A DNA stretch of 64,000 nt, taken from positions 42,746,103 to 42,810,102 of the forward strand of contig NC_064435.1 of the NCBI RefSeq assembly GCF_023343835.1. The letters are read 5' to 3'. This document shows positions 23,682-34,095 of the stretch, in pieces. The DNA comes from Lagopus muta. Its lineage: Eukaryota; Chordata; Aves; Galliformes; Phasianidae. Position numbers and translations under genes: made by a program. How positions within the stretch are numbered: position 1 is the stretch's first letter; each line of letters opens with the position of its first letter. Under the pieces are notes generated by a model, which was given only the letters and a program-made list of their open reading frames with translations, ran no database searches and had not been told where the DNA came from.

Positions 23682-23990
23682 ATGGCATTGGTAGACATGG
23701 GAGCAGAAACATCAATTATCTATGGAGATCCAAGGAAATTTGATGGGGACAGAGTGATGATTGGTGGTTTTGGGGGGCAGACTATTCCTGTCACCCAAAC
23801 ATGGTTAAAATTGGGGGTTGGGCGTCTCCCACCCCGGGAGTACAAGGTGTCTATTGCCCCAGTCCAAGAATACATCCTGGGCATAGATATTCTGTGGGGT
23901 CTGGCTCTCCAAACAACTGTGGGAGAGTTCAGACTTCAACAGAGATGTATCAGTATCCGGGCGGTGCAGGCAATATTAAGAGGCCATGCG
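23682..23990 (+). pseudogene. ERV protease domain remnant
   Basis: An aspartic protease core is readable at the start of the 319-codon frame: ALVDMGAETSIIYGDP takes the place of the D-T/S-G-A motif, with methionine replacing the second catalytic-loop residue. IGGFGGQTIPVTQ and LGIDILWGLAL follow as the flap and the second conserved block. The active-site change suggests loss of activity. Confidence 0.8.
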
Positions 23991-24850
23991 AAACATGAGC
24001 CTGTTTGCCTGCTGAAACCACACCAGATTACTAATGTTAGACAGTATAGACTCCCAGGTGGGCAAGATGAAATATCGAGAACGGTGCAGGAATTAGAAAA
24101 AGTGGGTATTATAAGACCTGCACACAGCCCATATAACTCCCCCATATGGCCAGTGCAAAAGTCGGATGGCACATGGAGAATGACAGTAGATTACAGAGAA
24201 TTAAATAAGGTCACGCTGCTTATTCATGCAGCCGTACCCAATATTGCCTCCCTAATGGACACATTGGGTAGGGAGATAAAAACCTATCATTGTGTCCTAG
24301 ATCTAGCAAATGCATTCTTCAGTATCCCAATTGCTGAGGAATCGCAAGATCAGTTTGCATTTACGTGGGGAGGCAGGCAGTGGACCTTTCAGGTCCTGCC
24401 ACAGGGGTACATGCATTCACCAGCTTATTGTCATAATCTTGTGGTGCGTGATCTGGCTGATTGGAGAAAACCTGATGATGTTAACCTATATCATTATATT
24501 GATGATCTCCTGTTGACATCCGACTCACTGGAGGTAGTAGGACAGGTAGTTGGGGCCTGTGGCAACGCCAGAGTTCTGTTCGAACCCCCATTGGTTTCTG
24601 GTCTCAGGTTTGGCACGGAGCAGAAGAAAGATACAGTATGATTGAAAAACAGTTATTGGCTGCCTATTCAGCATCACAGGCAGTAGAGCCAATAACTCAA
24701 ACAGCTGAAGTTATAGTCAAGACCACTCTGCCAATTCAGGGGTGGGTGAAAGATCTGACCCATCTTCCTAGGACAAGGGTGGCCCAAGGACAAACAGTGG
24801 CATGATGGGTCGCCTATCTCAGCCAAAGGAGCAGTCTGTCTTCATCACCC
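23991..24850 (+). pseudogene. ERV reverse transcriptase remnant, with frame break and probable internal deletion
   Basis: In frame with the protease to 24641. Fingers and palm are clear: RLPGGQDEISRTVQELEKVG, WRMTVDYRELNKVT, LDLANAFFSIP, LPQGYMHSPAY and the catalytic YIDD at 24495-24506. Soon after YIDD the sequence jumps to connection-domain-like sequence (YSMIEKQLLAAYSASQA) in a different frame, so the thumb appears shortened by a deletion. A TGA lies near 24804. Confidence 0.85.
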
Positions 24851-25363
24851 TTGAAAGAAGAACTCCAGAAGATCCTAGGCCCAGTTACATATCACAGTGA
24901 TGCACCAAAAGAAATACTGGTCGCTCCACCAGAGAAGAGTCCCATTCAGGAGGGAAAATATCCTATCCCTGAAGATGCCTGGTACACAGATGGGTCCAGC
25001 AAGGGCAACCCGAGCAAGTGGAGAGCAATAGCATACCATCCTTCCACCGAGACAATCTGGTTTGATGAGGGGGATGGTCAGAGCAGCCAATGGGCAGAAC
25101 TGTGAGCTGTGTGGATGGTTATAACCAAGGAACCCTGTGATGGTATCCTGAACATCTGCACAGATAGTTGGGCTGTGTACCAGGGGCTCACTCTTTGGAT
25201 TGCACAGTGGGCCACCCAGGAATGGACTATCCACGCCCGACCGATCTGGGGCAAAGACATGTGGTTAGATATATGGAATACGGTCAAACACAGGACTGTA
25301 CGTGTCTACCATGTTTCTGGTCATCAGCCCCTATAGTCACCGGGAAACGATGAAGCTGACACA
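24851..25363 (+). pseudogene. ERV RNase H remnant
   Basis: The catalytic acidic blocks remain visible: WYTDGSSKGNPS, QWAEL (followed by a TGA at 25103-25105), ICTDSWAVYQGL and VYHVSGHQPL (followed by a TAG). Two premature stops inactivate it. Confidence 0.82.
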
Positions 25364-26459
25364 TTGGCCCGAGTTCGATGGATTGAGAATTCACCATCTG
25401 AGAACATCGCCCGCTGGTTACATCAGAAGCTACGGCATGCTGGACAAAAGACAATGTGGGCAGCTGCTAAAGCATGGGGACTGCCCATACAACTATCTGA
25501 TATCATCCAGGCATGCCAGGATTGCGACGCCTGCTCCAAGATGAGACCAAGATCATTGCCCAAAACAACAGCCCATCTTGCTAGGGGACACAATCCTCTC
25601 CAGCGATGGCAGGTCGATTACATCGGGGCCCCTTTCTCGCTCCGAAGGGGCAAGATATGCCCTGACCTGTGTCGACACTGCAAGTGGGCTGCTGCAGGCC
25701 TATCCAATACTGAAAGCAAACCAGGCATATACCATCAAAGCACTCACTAAACTGATGTCTGCCTACAGGATACCTCAAGTCATTGAGAGCGACCAAGGGA
25801 CTCATTTTACTGGTGCAACGATACAGTGCTGGGCAGAAGAAAATAACATCGAATGGCGATTCCACCTGCCGTATAATCCAACAGGGGCAGGCCTCATTGA
25901 ACGTTATAACGGTATTCTTAAGGCTGCCCTGAAGACAGACTCCCAGTCCCTGCAGGGATGGACGAAAAGACTGTATGAAACCTTGGGGGACCTGAATGAA
26001 AGACCTCAAGGCGGCAGACCCAGTGCCCTGAGAATGTTGCAGACGACATGGGCCACCCCGCTTAGGATCCAAATTACGGGCACTGATCATCAGGTAAGAC
26101 CCCAGATTGGTAACGAAAATAATCTTCTGCTCCCTGCCCCTGAGAATTTAGATCTGGGTACCCATGAAATAAAATGGCCCTGGAAGGTGCAGGTAGGACC
26201 CAAGTGGTGTGGCCTACTTGCACCTTGGGGGAGACTATTGGAGGTGGGAGGCTCAGTAGTCCCTCCAGTAATAGGTACATGGCCTACTGATATTGTGGTC
26301 AACACTCCGATCTTTATTGCTAAAGGGACCCCCATCATGTCCCTGTGGCAGATCAGGACACCACCTTTGGTGCCTGATATCATTATGCAGCCGCAGATAT
26401 CCGGCCAAAAGGTGTGGTACAGGCGGTCAGGACGTGCCCCAGTACAGGCGAAGTGTTGA
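25364..26459 (+). pseudogene. ERV integrase remnant with one frame change
   Basis: The zinc-binding HHCC module lies in the first frame (WLHQKLRHAG, ACQDCDAC), as does the first catalytic aspartate (WQVDYIGAP). The frame then shifts near 25640. The second frame, open to 26459, carries ESDQGTHFTG and GLIERYNG, which supply the remaining D and E of the DDE triad. All catalytic residues survive but not in one frame. No env follows. Confidence 0.87.
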
Positions 26460-26881
26460 CCCAGGATAGAAATACGGCCTGTATCTTACCCTGGAGAGCA
26501 GACCTTCCCCTCCTGGTACCTCTGAAACATCTGTATTGCTCCCCATGAGTCTGTGAGCCTTCAGGACCACCAGAAGGAACAAAATGCCATCAAGCGTTCC
26601 AGTGTTGCTGTCAGATCACGTACAACAGCCGGTGATGGTCTACATGGGACTGATGGAACATAGAACGGACCTGCACCTCAGGACCTCATGCCTCCAGTCA
26701 CATCATCGAGCACTGGCCCATAGAAGAGTATGGACATCCACTGATCATCACTTGTCTTGAACTGTACCAACATATGTCGTGATAAAATTGTACAAGCGTC
26801 GCGATATACTGGATCTCTGTATTAGGGAAAGCTTACCCTTTAGTTAACCTGATCATTGGTTCATGCCGTGAAGGGGTGGAG
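26460..26881 (+). other. ERV 3' non-coding stretch
   Basis: About 420 bases between the integrase stop and the 3' LTR without coding potential. It ends in the purine-rich GAAGGGGTGGAG, the expected plus-strand primer tract. There is no trace of env. Confidence 0.75.
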
Positions 26882-27204
26882 TGTATGGGAACTGCTGAGT
26901 CACGGCCTGAACCTCTGATCACCTGAGGCGAGCCATGAGTCAGCCAGAGGAGCACAGCTGAAGGCAATTCACCTGTGCTGCTGGAAGGGGTGGAGCCTGG
27001 CTCCACTCCTGCTAGACCTATTTAAGAGCAGGCTACCAGTAGGGAAGGATCTCATCTGGAGATCGCCTCTTCTGGTGTTTTTTGTGGGTGAGCCCAGCAT
27101 AAGGGTAAGCCTTCCATTTATTTTCTTTCGTTATCACAGTCTACTTCACCTAACTCTCTTGTTTATTTTGTGATTGTAATATCTTAATATCCATTGATTA
27201 TACA
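26882..27204 (+). repeat. 3' LTR of the ERV-L-like provirus
   Basis: Aligns end to end with the 5' LTR. By eye there are about 10 substitutions and 3 inserted bases (two T, one G), or about 3 percent divergence. Confidence 0.93.
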
Positions 27205-27457
27205 GCGTGTATTTTTCCGATGAATAAAAAGAGTGGCAGTTTTAAATTGTGCATTTATTCTACAATTACCAAGACCTATAATAGCCAAAAGTAACTCATG
27301 TTCTCTCTTGATACAGTCAGGGACCTGTGGATTACAAGGATGTTGTTTGTATTTTCAGTTTAATCTGCAAGTAGAGTCCAGTGTCCTGACTAGAAGCTCT
27401 ATATTTGAGGAAAAAACATTCAACACAAAGAAGAAGGAACAGGTCTTTAGCAGGTTG

Positions 27458-27495
<38 letters not shown>

Positions 27496-29939
27496 AGTTC
27501 TTTGCCTTTAAACATGTTTTACAACTTCTATGGGTGCTAAGCTATCTAATAAGCCGTAGTAAATATAAGAGACACCTGCAAAATCTAGGCTTTTGCTAGT
27601 CATTTAAATTTCTTTCTCCGCAGACCCACATATTCCCATGCTGCTAGTACAAGCAATTACAAGGAAAGACATTAGAAATCTATGTGGAGGTTGCTACAAA
27701 TCTACTGCAGTGACCAGGAAGATCTCAAGCACCAGACAGATGGGCAGCAATGCAGAGTAGGCTACACATTCCCTTGAAGAGGCACTGTCTTTTTATGTCT
27801 GCACCATCAAAGCTGGGCATTACTGTAGCATGCATAGTAATAATAATTCTGCAGTTTGTATCTTGTGGCTTTATTGCAGAATAATGAATGTTCATCAGGC
27901 ATTTTCCAGTGCAGACAGAAGGCTACACCTGCTTACTAAAGCTATATCTGGGGATAATAATGCTGGGCAGAGATACTGGGGGAAAAAAAATGAGTGTGGG
28001 AGAGCACTAAAATATCTTTCTATCTTTGCACATGCTCTTTATGACATCAGAGCAACTTAAATTCATGGTAAACTCTAAAGAACCACTTAAAAGTCAAAAT
28101 AATAGCTCTATATGGACAAAGATTTTCTAGCATTTTTTGGTACTTTTATACTTGGCTAGTTTTGTTGCTCTGTACTTCAGCACAGACACTTTAATAATTT
28201 TGCATCTGTATAGTGCAGTGAGCAACTGAGAGTCAGAGCTGCTTGTTGACATTTAGGTGAAACCTGACTGAGTTTCAATGTGAACTTAGATGAGATCAAT
28301 TAATTAAATAATCTTGGAAATTGCTGGCTGTTGTAGAGCATTATGTACTTCACTTAGCAGTGCTTACAGATCTGTTTCTAAAAAGCGGGATGATGTTCAC
28401 ATGGTCCATCATTCTCAGATAGCTGGATGTTCCTTGTTCTGTCTCAGACTTCATGTGTTATCTTGCACAAATCTGTTCCACTTTTTTTCAGTTAATTTCA
28501 TGAGAGGGGATAACACTGCAAAACTACCATGTTAGTTGATGAGGCACAAGCACCAACAAAGATAAGAGCAGTCAGATAAACCTAGAAGATAAGAGACCCT
28601 CAATCAAATCCAAGGTATTTCAAGTCAGACACCTAAGTATGCCAAGTTACACAACTCCAACGTTTACAAATCTTGCTGGAGCCATGAGGAAATAACATAA
28701 CAAAGTGAAAATTATAATAGATTCCACCTTCTTACAGAGGAGCAAATGTGACATGTTTGCTTTGATGAGGAGTTATCAAGAAAAGGAAATAAACCTTTCA
28801 TTTCCTTCCCACTGCTTAGTTAAATGTAAATTTAAAAAGCAACTTAAAAAAACAACTGGAGGAAACTCAGGTGTACAGCATTTCACACTCTACTGCCCGT
28901 TGCCACTTCAGGTGTACTTTAACTGCTATCTTGTCATTTATGTGAGAAAACTGTCTTTTGTAAGCAAGATAATTTCTTTCACAAGATTACACCTCTTCCC
29001 CTGCACTAGAACCTGAACTACATCTGACGTGTTTTCTCACAATCATGTTTTATGAGTGGGCTTACACTGAGAAACTAACTGTGACCAGTGTGCACCCCAA
29101 AGCAACTGTAGCTGGCCATATCATACTACAGCTCCAGGAGCTCACTCTAGGGATGTGAGATGTGGGAGCTTTCACTAGGGGAACCTCTCTCTTCATTCCA
29201 GAGGCCTGAGGCAACTTCAAAGCTTATAAGACCACAGGGACGAGGCGTACCTGGACTTGACACCTCATCACTGCAGCAGCTAAGCCGTTAGCTGGGTGGA
29301 TGGCGAAAGCGCAGCTCCGTGAAGCGCGAAGTCAAAATCAGCACCAGCCTCATTGCTCCTAGCACAGACAGCAACAGTCCTCAGATGCCCCCTGGTGATT
29401 TCCAGCTGCACTGCAACTCTTTCATCTTGACTTATGAAGAATAATTTTTAGGGAAGGAGAGGAATCGCAAAGAAAGAGTTTGCATGGCTATGTTGCACTT
29501 TATGTCCCACTGTGAAGTAGGGAGCACTCACTTCTCCCTCGGTAGACACAGCCCCGAAGATAAAACGCACAGGTACAGCTTTACGTTTGAGGCTTCAAAG
29601 CATATCAGAAACATTCTTGCTGGGATCATTCCAATCCACAATAAAGTCTCTTAACTCCTAAACCATTTAAGATGTATTACGCTTTATGAAATATCTGAGT
29701 AGAAATATCCTACAACTAAAAGTGTCAAGGAGTACAAGTACTGACTAAATCAGCATTCTTAAGTACTATACTCAGAGACAACCTGAAAATATTCAGTGCC
29801 CTCTTGTGGCTTACGTTAAGAAAGAAGAAAAAATCATAAAAGGAACTACTGAAGTTTGAACAGTCTCACAGCTGAGGTGGCACATCCATCACATCTTCCG
29901 CAACACTGGTGCCACAAACATGACCCTGGAGAAAGGCCT
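27205..29939. other. Intergenic DNA downstream of the provirus
   Basis: Contains a 33-base T-run at 27459-27491. A short stretch around 29240-29600 has more CpG than its surroundings. No gene recognised. Confidence 0.65.
27459..27491 (+). repeat. Poly-T tract (33 bases)
   Basis: Uninterrupted T-run. No retroposed sequence was recognised next to it. Confidence 0.95.
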
Positions 29940-30137
29940 GTTGAAAGACCCAGAGCATGTGAGGAGAGGCTGAGAGCTGGGACTGTTCAGCCAGTGGAAG
30001 AGGAGGCTGAGGGGTCCCAGCTAAGTCTATCTGCTGGGATAGAGCCAGGCTCTTTGTAGTGGTGCCTACTGCCAGACTAAGAAGCAATGGGCACAACCTG
30101 GAACACGGGGTGTTCCCTCAGAGCATCAGGAGCACTT
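29940..30137 (+). mobile_element. CR1 LINE fragment, left part, interrupted
   Basis: CR1 on the plus strand from about GAAAGACCCAGAGCATGTGA through GCACAACCTGGAACACGGGG to AGCATCAGGAGCACTT. It stops abruptly at 30137 where a minus-strand CR1 begins, and continues at about 31386. Confidence 0.85.
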
Positions 30138-31225
30138 CACAGAATCACAGAATTGTAGGGGTTGGAAGGGACCTCCAGAGATCATCGAGTCCAACGCCCC
30201 TGCCAAAGCAGGTTCCCTACAGCAGGTCACACAGGTAGGCATCCAGGCAGGTCTTGAATATCTCCAGAGAAGGAGACTCCACCACCTCCCTGGGCAGCCT
30301 GTTCCAGTGCTCCGTCACCTCACTGTAAAGAAGTTCTTGCCCACATTTGTGCAGAACTTCCTATGCTCCAGTTTCTGGCCGTTTCCCCTTTTCCTGTCTC
30401 CACTCACCACTGAAAACAGTCCGGCCTCGTCATTCTGCCCCCCACACCTTAGATACTTATAGACCTGGATCAGGTCCCCTCTCAGTCTTCTTTTCTCAAG
30501 GCTGAACAGACCCAGTTCACTCAGCCTTTCCTCATAGGGGAGATGCTCCAGGCCCTTCACCATCTTTGTGGCCCTCCGCTGGACTCTTTCCAAGAGATCC
30601 CTGTCTTTTTTGTACTGGGGAGCCCAGAACTGGACGCAGTACTCCAGATGAGGCTTTACCAGGGCAGAGTAGAGGGGGAGGATCACCTCCCTCGACCCGT
30701 TGGCCACGCTCTTTTCAATGCACCCCAGGATGCCATTGGCCTTTTTGGCCACAAGGGCACACTGCTGGCTCATGGCCAGCCTGTCATTCACCAGGACACC
30801 CAGGTCCCTATCTGCAGAGCTCCCCTCCAGCAGCTCATCCCCCAACCTGTACTGGTGCATGGAATTATTCCTCCCCAGATGCAAGACTCTACATTTGCTT
30901 TTGTTAAACCTCATCTGGTTTTTTTCTGCCCAGCTCTCCAGCCTGTCCAGGTCTCGCTGAATGGCAGCACGGCCTTCAGGCATGTCAGCCAATCCTCCCA
31001 ACTTCGTATCATCAGCAAACTTGCTGAGGGTGGCCATTATCCCCTCATCAAGGTCACTGATGAAGATGTTGAACAAGACCGGACCAAGCACCGACCCCTG
31101 AGGAACACCGCTGGTTACAGGCCTCCAACCGGATTCTGCACCGCCAACGACGACCCTCTGCGCTCTGCCAGTCAGCCAGTTTTCAACCCACCTCACTGTC
31201 CACTCATCTATCCCACACTTCCATT
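30138..31225 (-). mobile_element. CR1 LINE (CR1-F-like), 5'-truncated, with reverse transcriptase C-terminal half
   Basis: A 293-codon open frame (30315-31196) encodes the C-terminal half of a CR1 reverse transcriptase: [20 protein letters not shown], the catalytic [38 protein letters not shown] and [20 protein letters not shown]. It is followed by a 3' part ending GGTTGGAAGGGACCTCCAGA and the CACAGAATCACAGAATT tail in reverse. The long open frame indicates a fairly young copy. The 5' border near 31225 is approximate; the insert may reach 31385. Confidence 0.93.
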
Positions 31226-31385
31226 AGTGTATAGACACTTCAGGGAAGCAGCATTCCCCTGCCACACTCCATCCCTTCAAACTCCACCCTCATCAACAAT
31301 CAAGTTCTCTTTTGAACCTTGAACTACCTGCACAACCTCAGCAGCCCTCATTTTGTCTCCTTCCCCCTTCTTACCTAGTTTAAAG

Positions 31386-31505
31386 ACCTTCTGTGCTGTG
31401 CAGGTGACGGAGCGCTGGCACAGGCTGCCCAGAGGCTGTGTCTGGGCTCTGCTCCTCAGAGACCTTCAGCAGCTGCCTGGATGTGGGCCTGGGCTCCTGC
31501 TCCGG
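31386..31505 (+). mobile_element. CR1 LINE fragment, right part of the interrupted copy
   Basis: GGTGACGGAGCGCTGGCACA and GGCTGCCCAGAG continue exactly where the plus-strand CR1 broke off at 30137, so one older CR1 was split by insertion of the minus-strand copy. Confidence 0.82.
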
Positions 31506-32825
31506 TATCCCTGATGGAGCAGGGGCTGAGCCCAGAGGACCCTGCCAGCCTCAGCCATTCTGAGGAAAAAGCCACTGATTTCTTTTTGCCTTTGATGCAC
31601 ACTTGCAGAAACAGAACACTCAGCACAAGGTTTTTTACAAAACACGTGCCTGTCACTGCTAATGGGCTGGTCTTTATGAAATGTGTTTGTTTTTAAGCAA
31701 AATCCTAATGTACACAACCCAAAAGGATATCCTCCCAAGAAAAACACACACACACACACACACACACACAAATACTTTTAGTTTGAAGAGGTGAAAGGAG
31801 ATAAAAAAACAACTCTGAATATGAAATCTGACTGGTAAGACATCTTAAGAAATAAAATGAAGAAATGAAATGAAAAAAAAAGTCATGGAAACAGACCTTA
31901 GCAGGCTAACCCTGAAAGTTATTGATGCTAAATTTCTTAGTTATTCTATTTACTCCTGAGGTCCACATCAGCTCCAAGATACTGAGGGCACAGCCAGAGG
32001 AGCTTCTGAAGTATACGGAATAGGAGACAATACTTACAAGTTAAGAAATAAAATCCTATCTGTGTAATTGCTGAATAAAAAACAGGACAATGGGAAGAAT
32101 ACTTAGATAGGGAAATCTCATGAGAGTTGCTGCAAGGAAAGATATGTAGAGGGAAAAAAGAGACAGAGAGAAATCCAAAAATAAAGAAAGAGAATATAAA
32201 GTAATAGTGAAAACAGTTTTCTCAGACTAAGCATTCCCATAGGCTAAAGCAAGTGCATAAGAACAGCACTGTATTACTAAGCCCTGGAAAATGGCCTGCA
32301 GCTCCACAGAACTGAAAAATTCATTTTAAATATACAGAGAAGATTTCAAGATGTAAAATGGAATTAGATGCTTTCTATTGAATGCATTTGGCAGTGATTA
32401 TATTCTATTTTAGCTCTGATCTGACCATGAAGACAGAGATATATGATAATGAGGAAAAAATAAGTCTCACAGACAAAACAATGGAGTTTAAGGCTAGAAA
32501 ATGAAAGGGAGAACGCTGGCCCTTCCCAAAGCAGACATAGAGTTTAAGCACCATAACAATCCAAACCAACTTTATGCATGAAGAAAAAAAAAAAAGCAAA
32601 GTCAGGCTGGCAATTCACTGGAAAGTGGCAATTACAACACGCTGCAAAAGCCTTTTTATAGTAGTGGTCCTGAACTTTGTCTTCTACATACATTCAAACG
32701 TGTACGTAACAGGACACAGAAGAGACCTGGTATCTAGATCTAGCTTCAACGCATTCTGTACTGAGAAGAAACTATGCGGAGTTTGTGTCATTAAATTGCT
32801 AGTTCCAACAATTCTAAAAGAACCT
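31506..32825. other. Intergenic DNA, AT-rich
   Basis: Contains a CA repeat (31744-31770). No gene recognised. Confidence 0.7.
31744..31770 (+). repeat. (AC)13 microsatellite
   Basis: Uninterrupted dinucleotide repeat. Confidence 0.95.
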
Positions 32826-33030
32826 GGAAGGTGCTTCTCTGGGCACCTCTGGGTCCACCAGGCCCAACTGCTGCTCTAGCAGGGACACCCAGAGCATGGG
32901 GTCAGGAAAAAATCCCACAAACAGCCTCTGGGCAATCTGTGCCAGTGCTCCATCACCCCTACAACACAGAGGTGCTGCCAGGTGCCCAGAGGGAGCCTCC
33001 ACTGTTCCAGTTTGTGCCCAGTAAAACAAA
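32826..33030 (-). mobile_element. CR1 LINE fragment (minus)
   Basis: Reverse-strand CR1 features: CACCCCTACAACACAGAGGT, GTGCCAGTGCTCCATCACCC and CAGCCTCTGGGCAATCTGTG correspond to the GATTGCCCAGAGG-type conserved segment. Diverged, tail missing. Confidence 0.7.
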
Positions 33031-34095
33031 AAATATTAAAAATATACCCTAAAAATATGTTACATATATTTATAGTAGTTCTAACAAACTCATGTGTTCA
33101 AGTCTCATTGGTCTGAAAAATAACATGTCAAGAATCCAAAAATGCTTTGCAATATGGATACCTTCTAGGCCTGACTACTCGTCAGAAGATGACCCAGACA
33201 GAGAGATGTCTCTCTTCCTGGGAATGAAATCCTGAGTAAGGACTGGAGCAGGACACAGAGGAATTCTACAGAGCTCACTTATTGTATTATGAATATGCAG
33301 CCAAGGAGAAATAAACACACTAAGTGCATTCTCTCTAAATAATGGGATACACTTTGTTACAGTAAAACAAAATTAAATGGAATCTCTAACAAAGGGCTTG
33401 TAACCATGTTTCAGTAGTACAATAATCTAGTTAGAGCTCACAAGGAGAAAGAACACTAAACCAATAACAAAAAGTAAATTTATACATCTTGCCAACTTCT
33501 ATCACTCAAAATAAGATCTTAAATATCATAACCATATTATTCTGCGTATGACCTTAGAAATATAAAAAACAAAAAACAGTGGAAGGGTTTTTCAGCTCAG
33601 AAACACAGGGGCAGAAGGACAAACACCTGCATACCACCATGCTGGTCCAATAATGCAACCAGAAATTCTTTTCACAGGAAAAAAAAAAAAAAAAAAACAA
33701 AGAAAAAAAAACAAACAAAACCCCACCTTAGTTCTTCTCACTAAATCTATCTAAATAACAAGGTTTGCTATTGGCAGCAAGTGTTAAGTAAATCTTTCTT
33801 CCTTTTAGGAGGTTCATCTCTATTAACTTTGCATGGGACAGCAATATACTAACAGGAGAGGGAAAAAAAGATGTATTAGGAATAGTTTTGTCCAACCTAT
33901 CATTTTTTTTTAGTTTTGCTTCATGAAAAGATCTTAAGATGTGATGTAAAGCAGCCTGTCAGGACATGAGAGGATTGTGAGCTAAGGCCACAAACCATTA
34001 GTTTCAGTAACATACACACTATTTCACAACTTAAAACTATGAAAGCATATAAATGACTGCGAACTGGAGTTTAAAAAGCATCTGAAAAAGAAATA
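33031..34095. other. Intergenic DNA, AT-rich
   Basis: An A-rich tract (33679-33720) is the only notable feature. Confidence 0.65.

Larger units (their letters stand above)
21648..27204 (+). mobile_element. Endogenous retrovirus, class III (ERV-L-like), near full length, defective
   Basis: Two LTRs (320 and 323 bp), both beginning TGTATGGGAACTG and ending TTGATTATACA, flank a 4.9-kb interior with gag, protease, reverse transcriptase, RNase H and integrase remnants and no env. Flanking pentamers GCATG (left) and GCGTG (right) look like a 5-bp target duplication with one later change. A purine tract (GAAGGGGTGGAG) precedes the 3' LTR. The RT block around DYRELNKVT and HAAVPNIASLMDTL is ERV-L-like. 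Every coding region carries stops or frame changes, so it is inactive. It is on the strand opposite MEP1B and RNF138 and lies about 2.4 kb upstream of the MEP1B start codon. Confidence 0.93.

Noticed and set aside
26460-26881. Possible env remnant in the provirus
   Set aside because: Only about 420 bases, with no open frame, signal peptide or transmembrane segment. ERV-L-type elements usually lack env.
30543-31322. 259-codon plus-strand open frame
   Set aside because: It is the antisense shadow of the CR1 reverse transcriptase frame on the minus strand.
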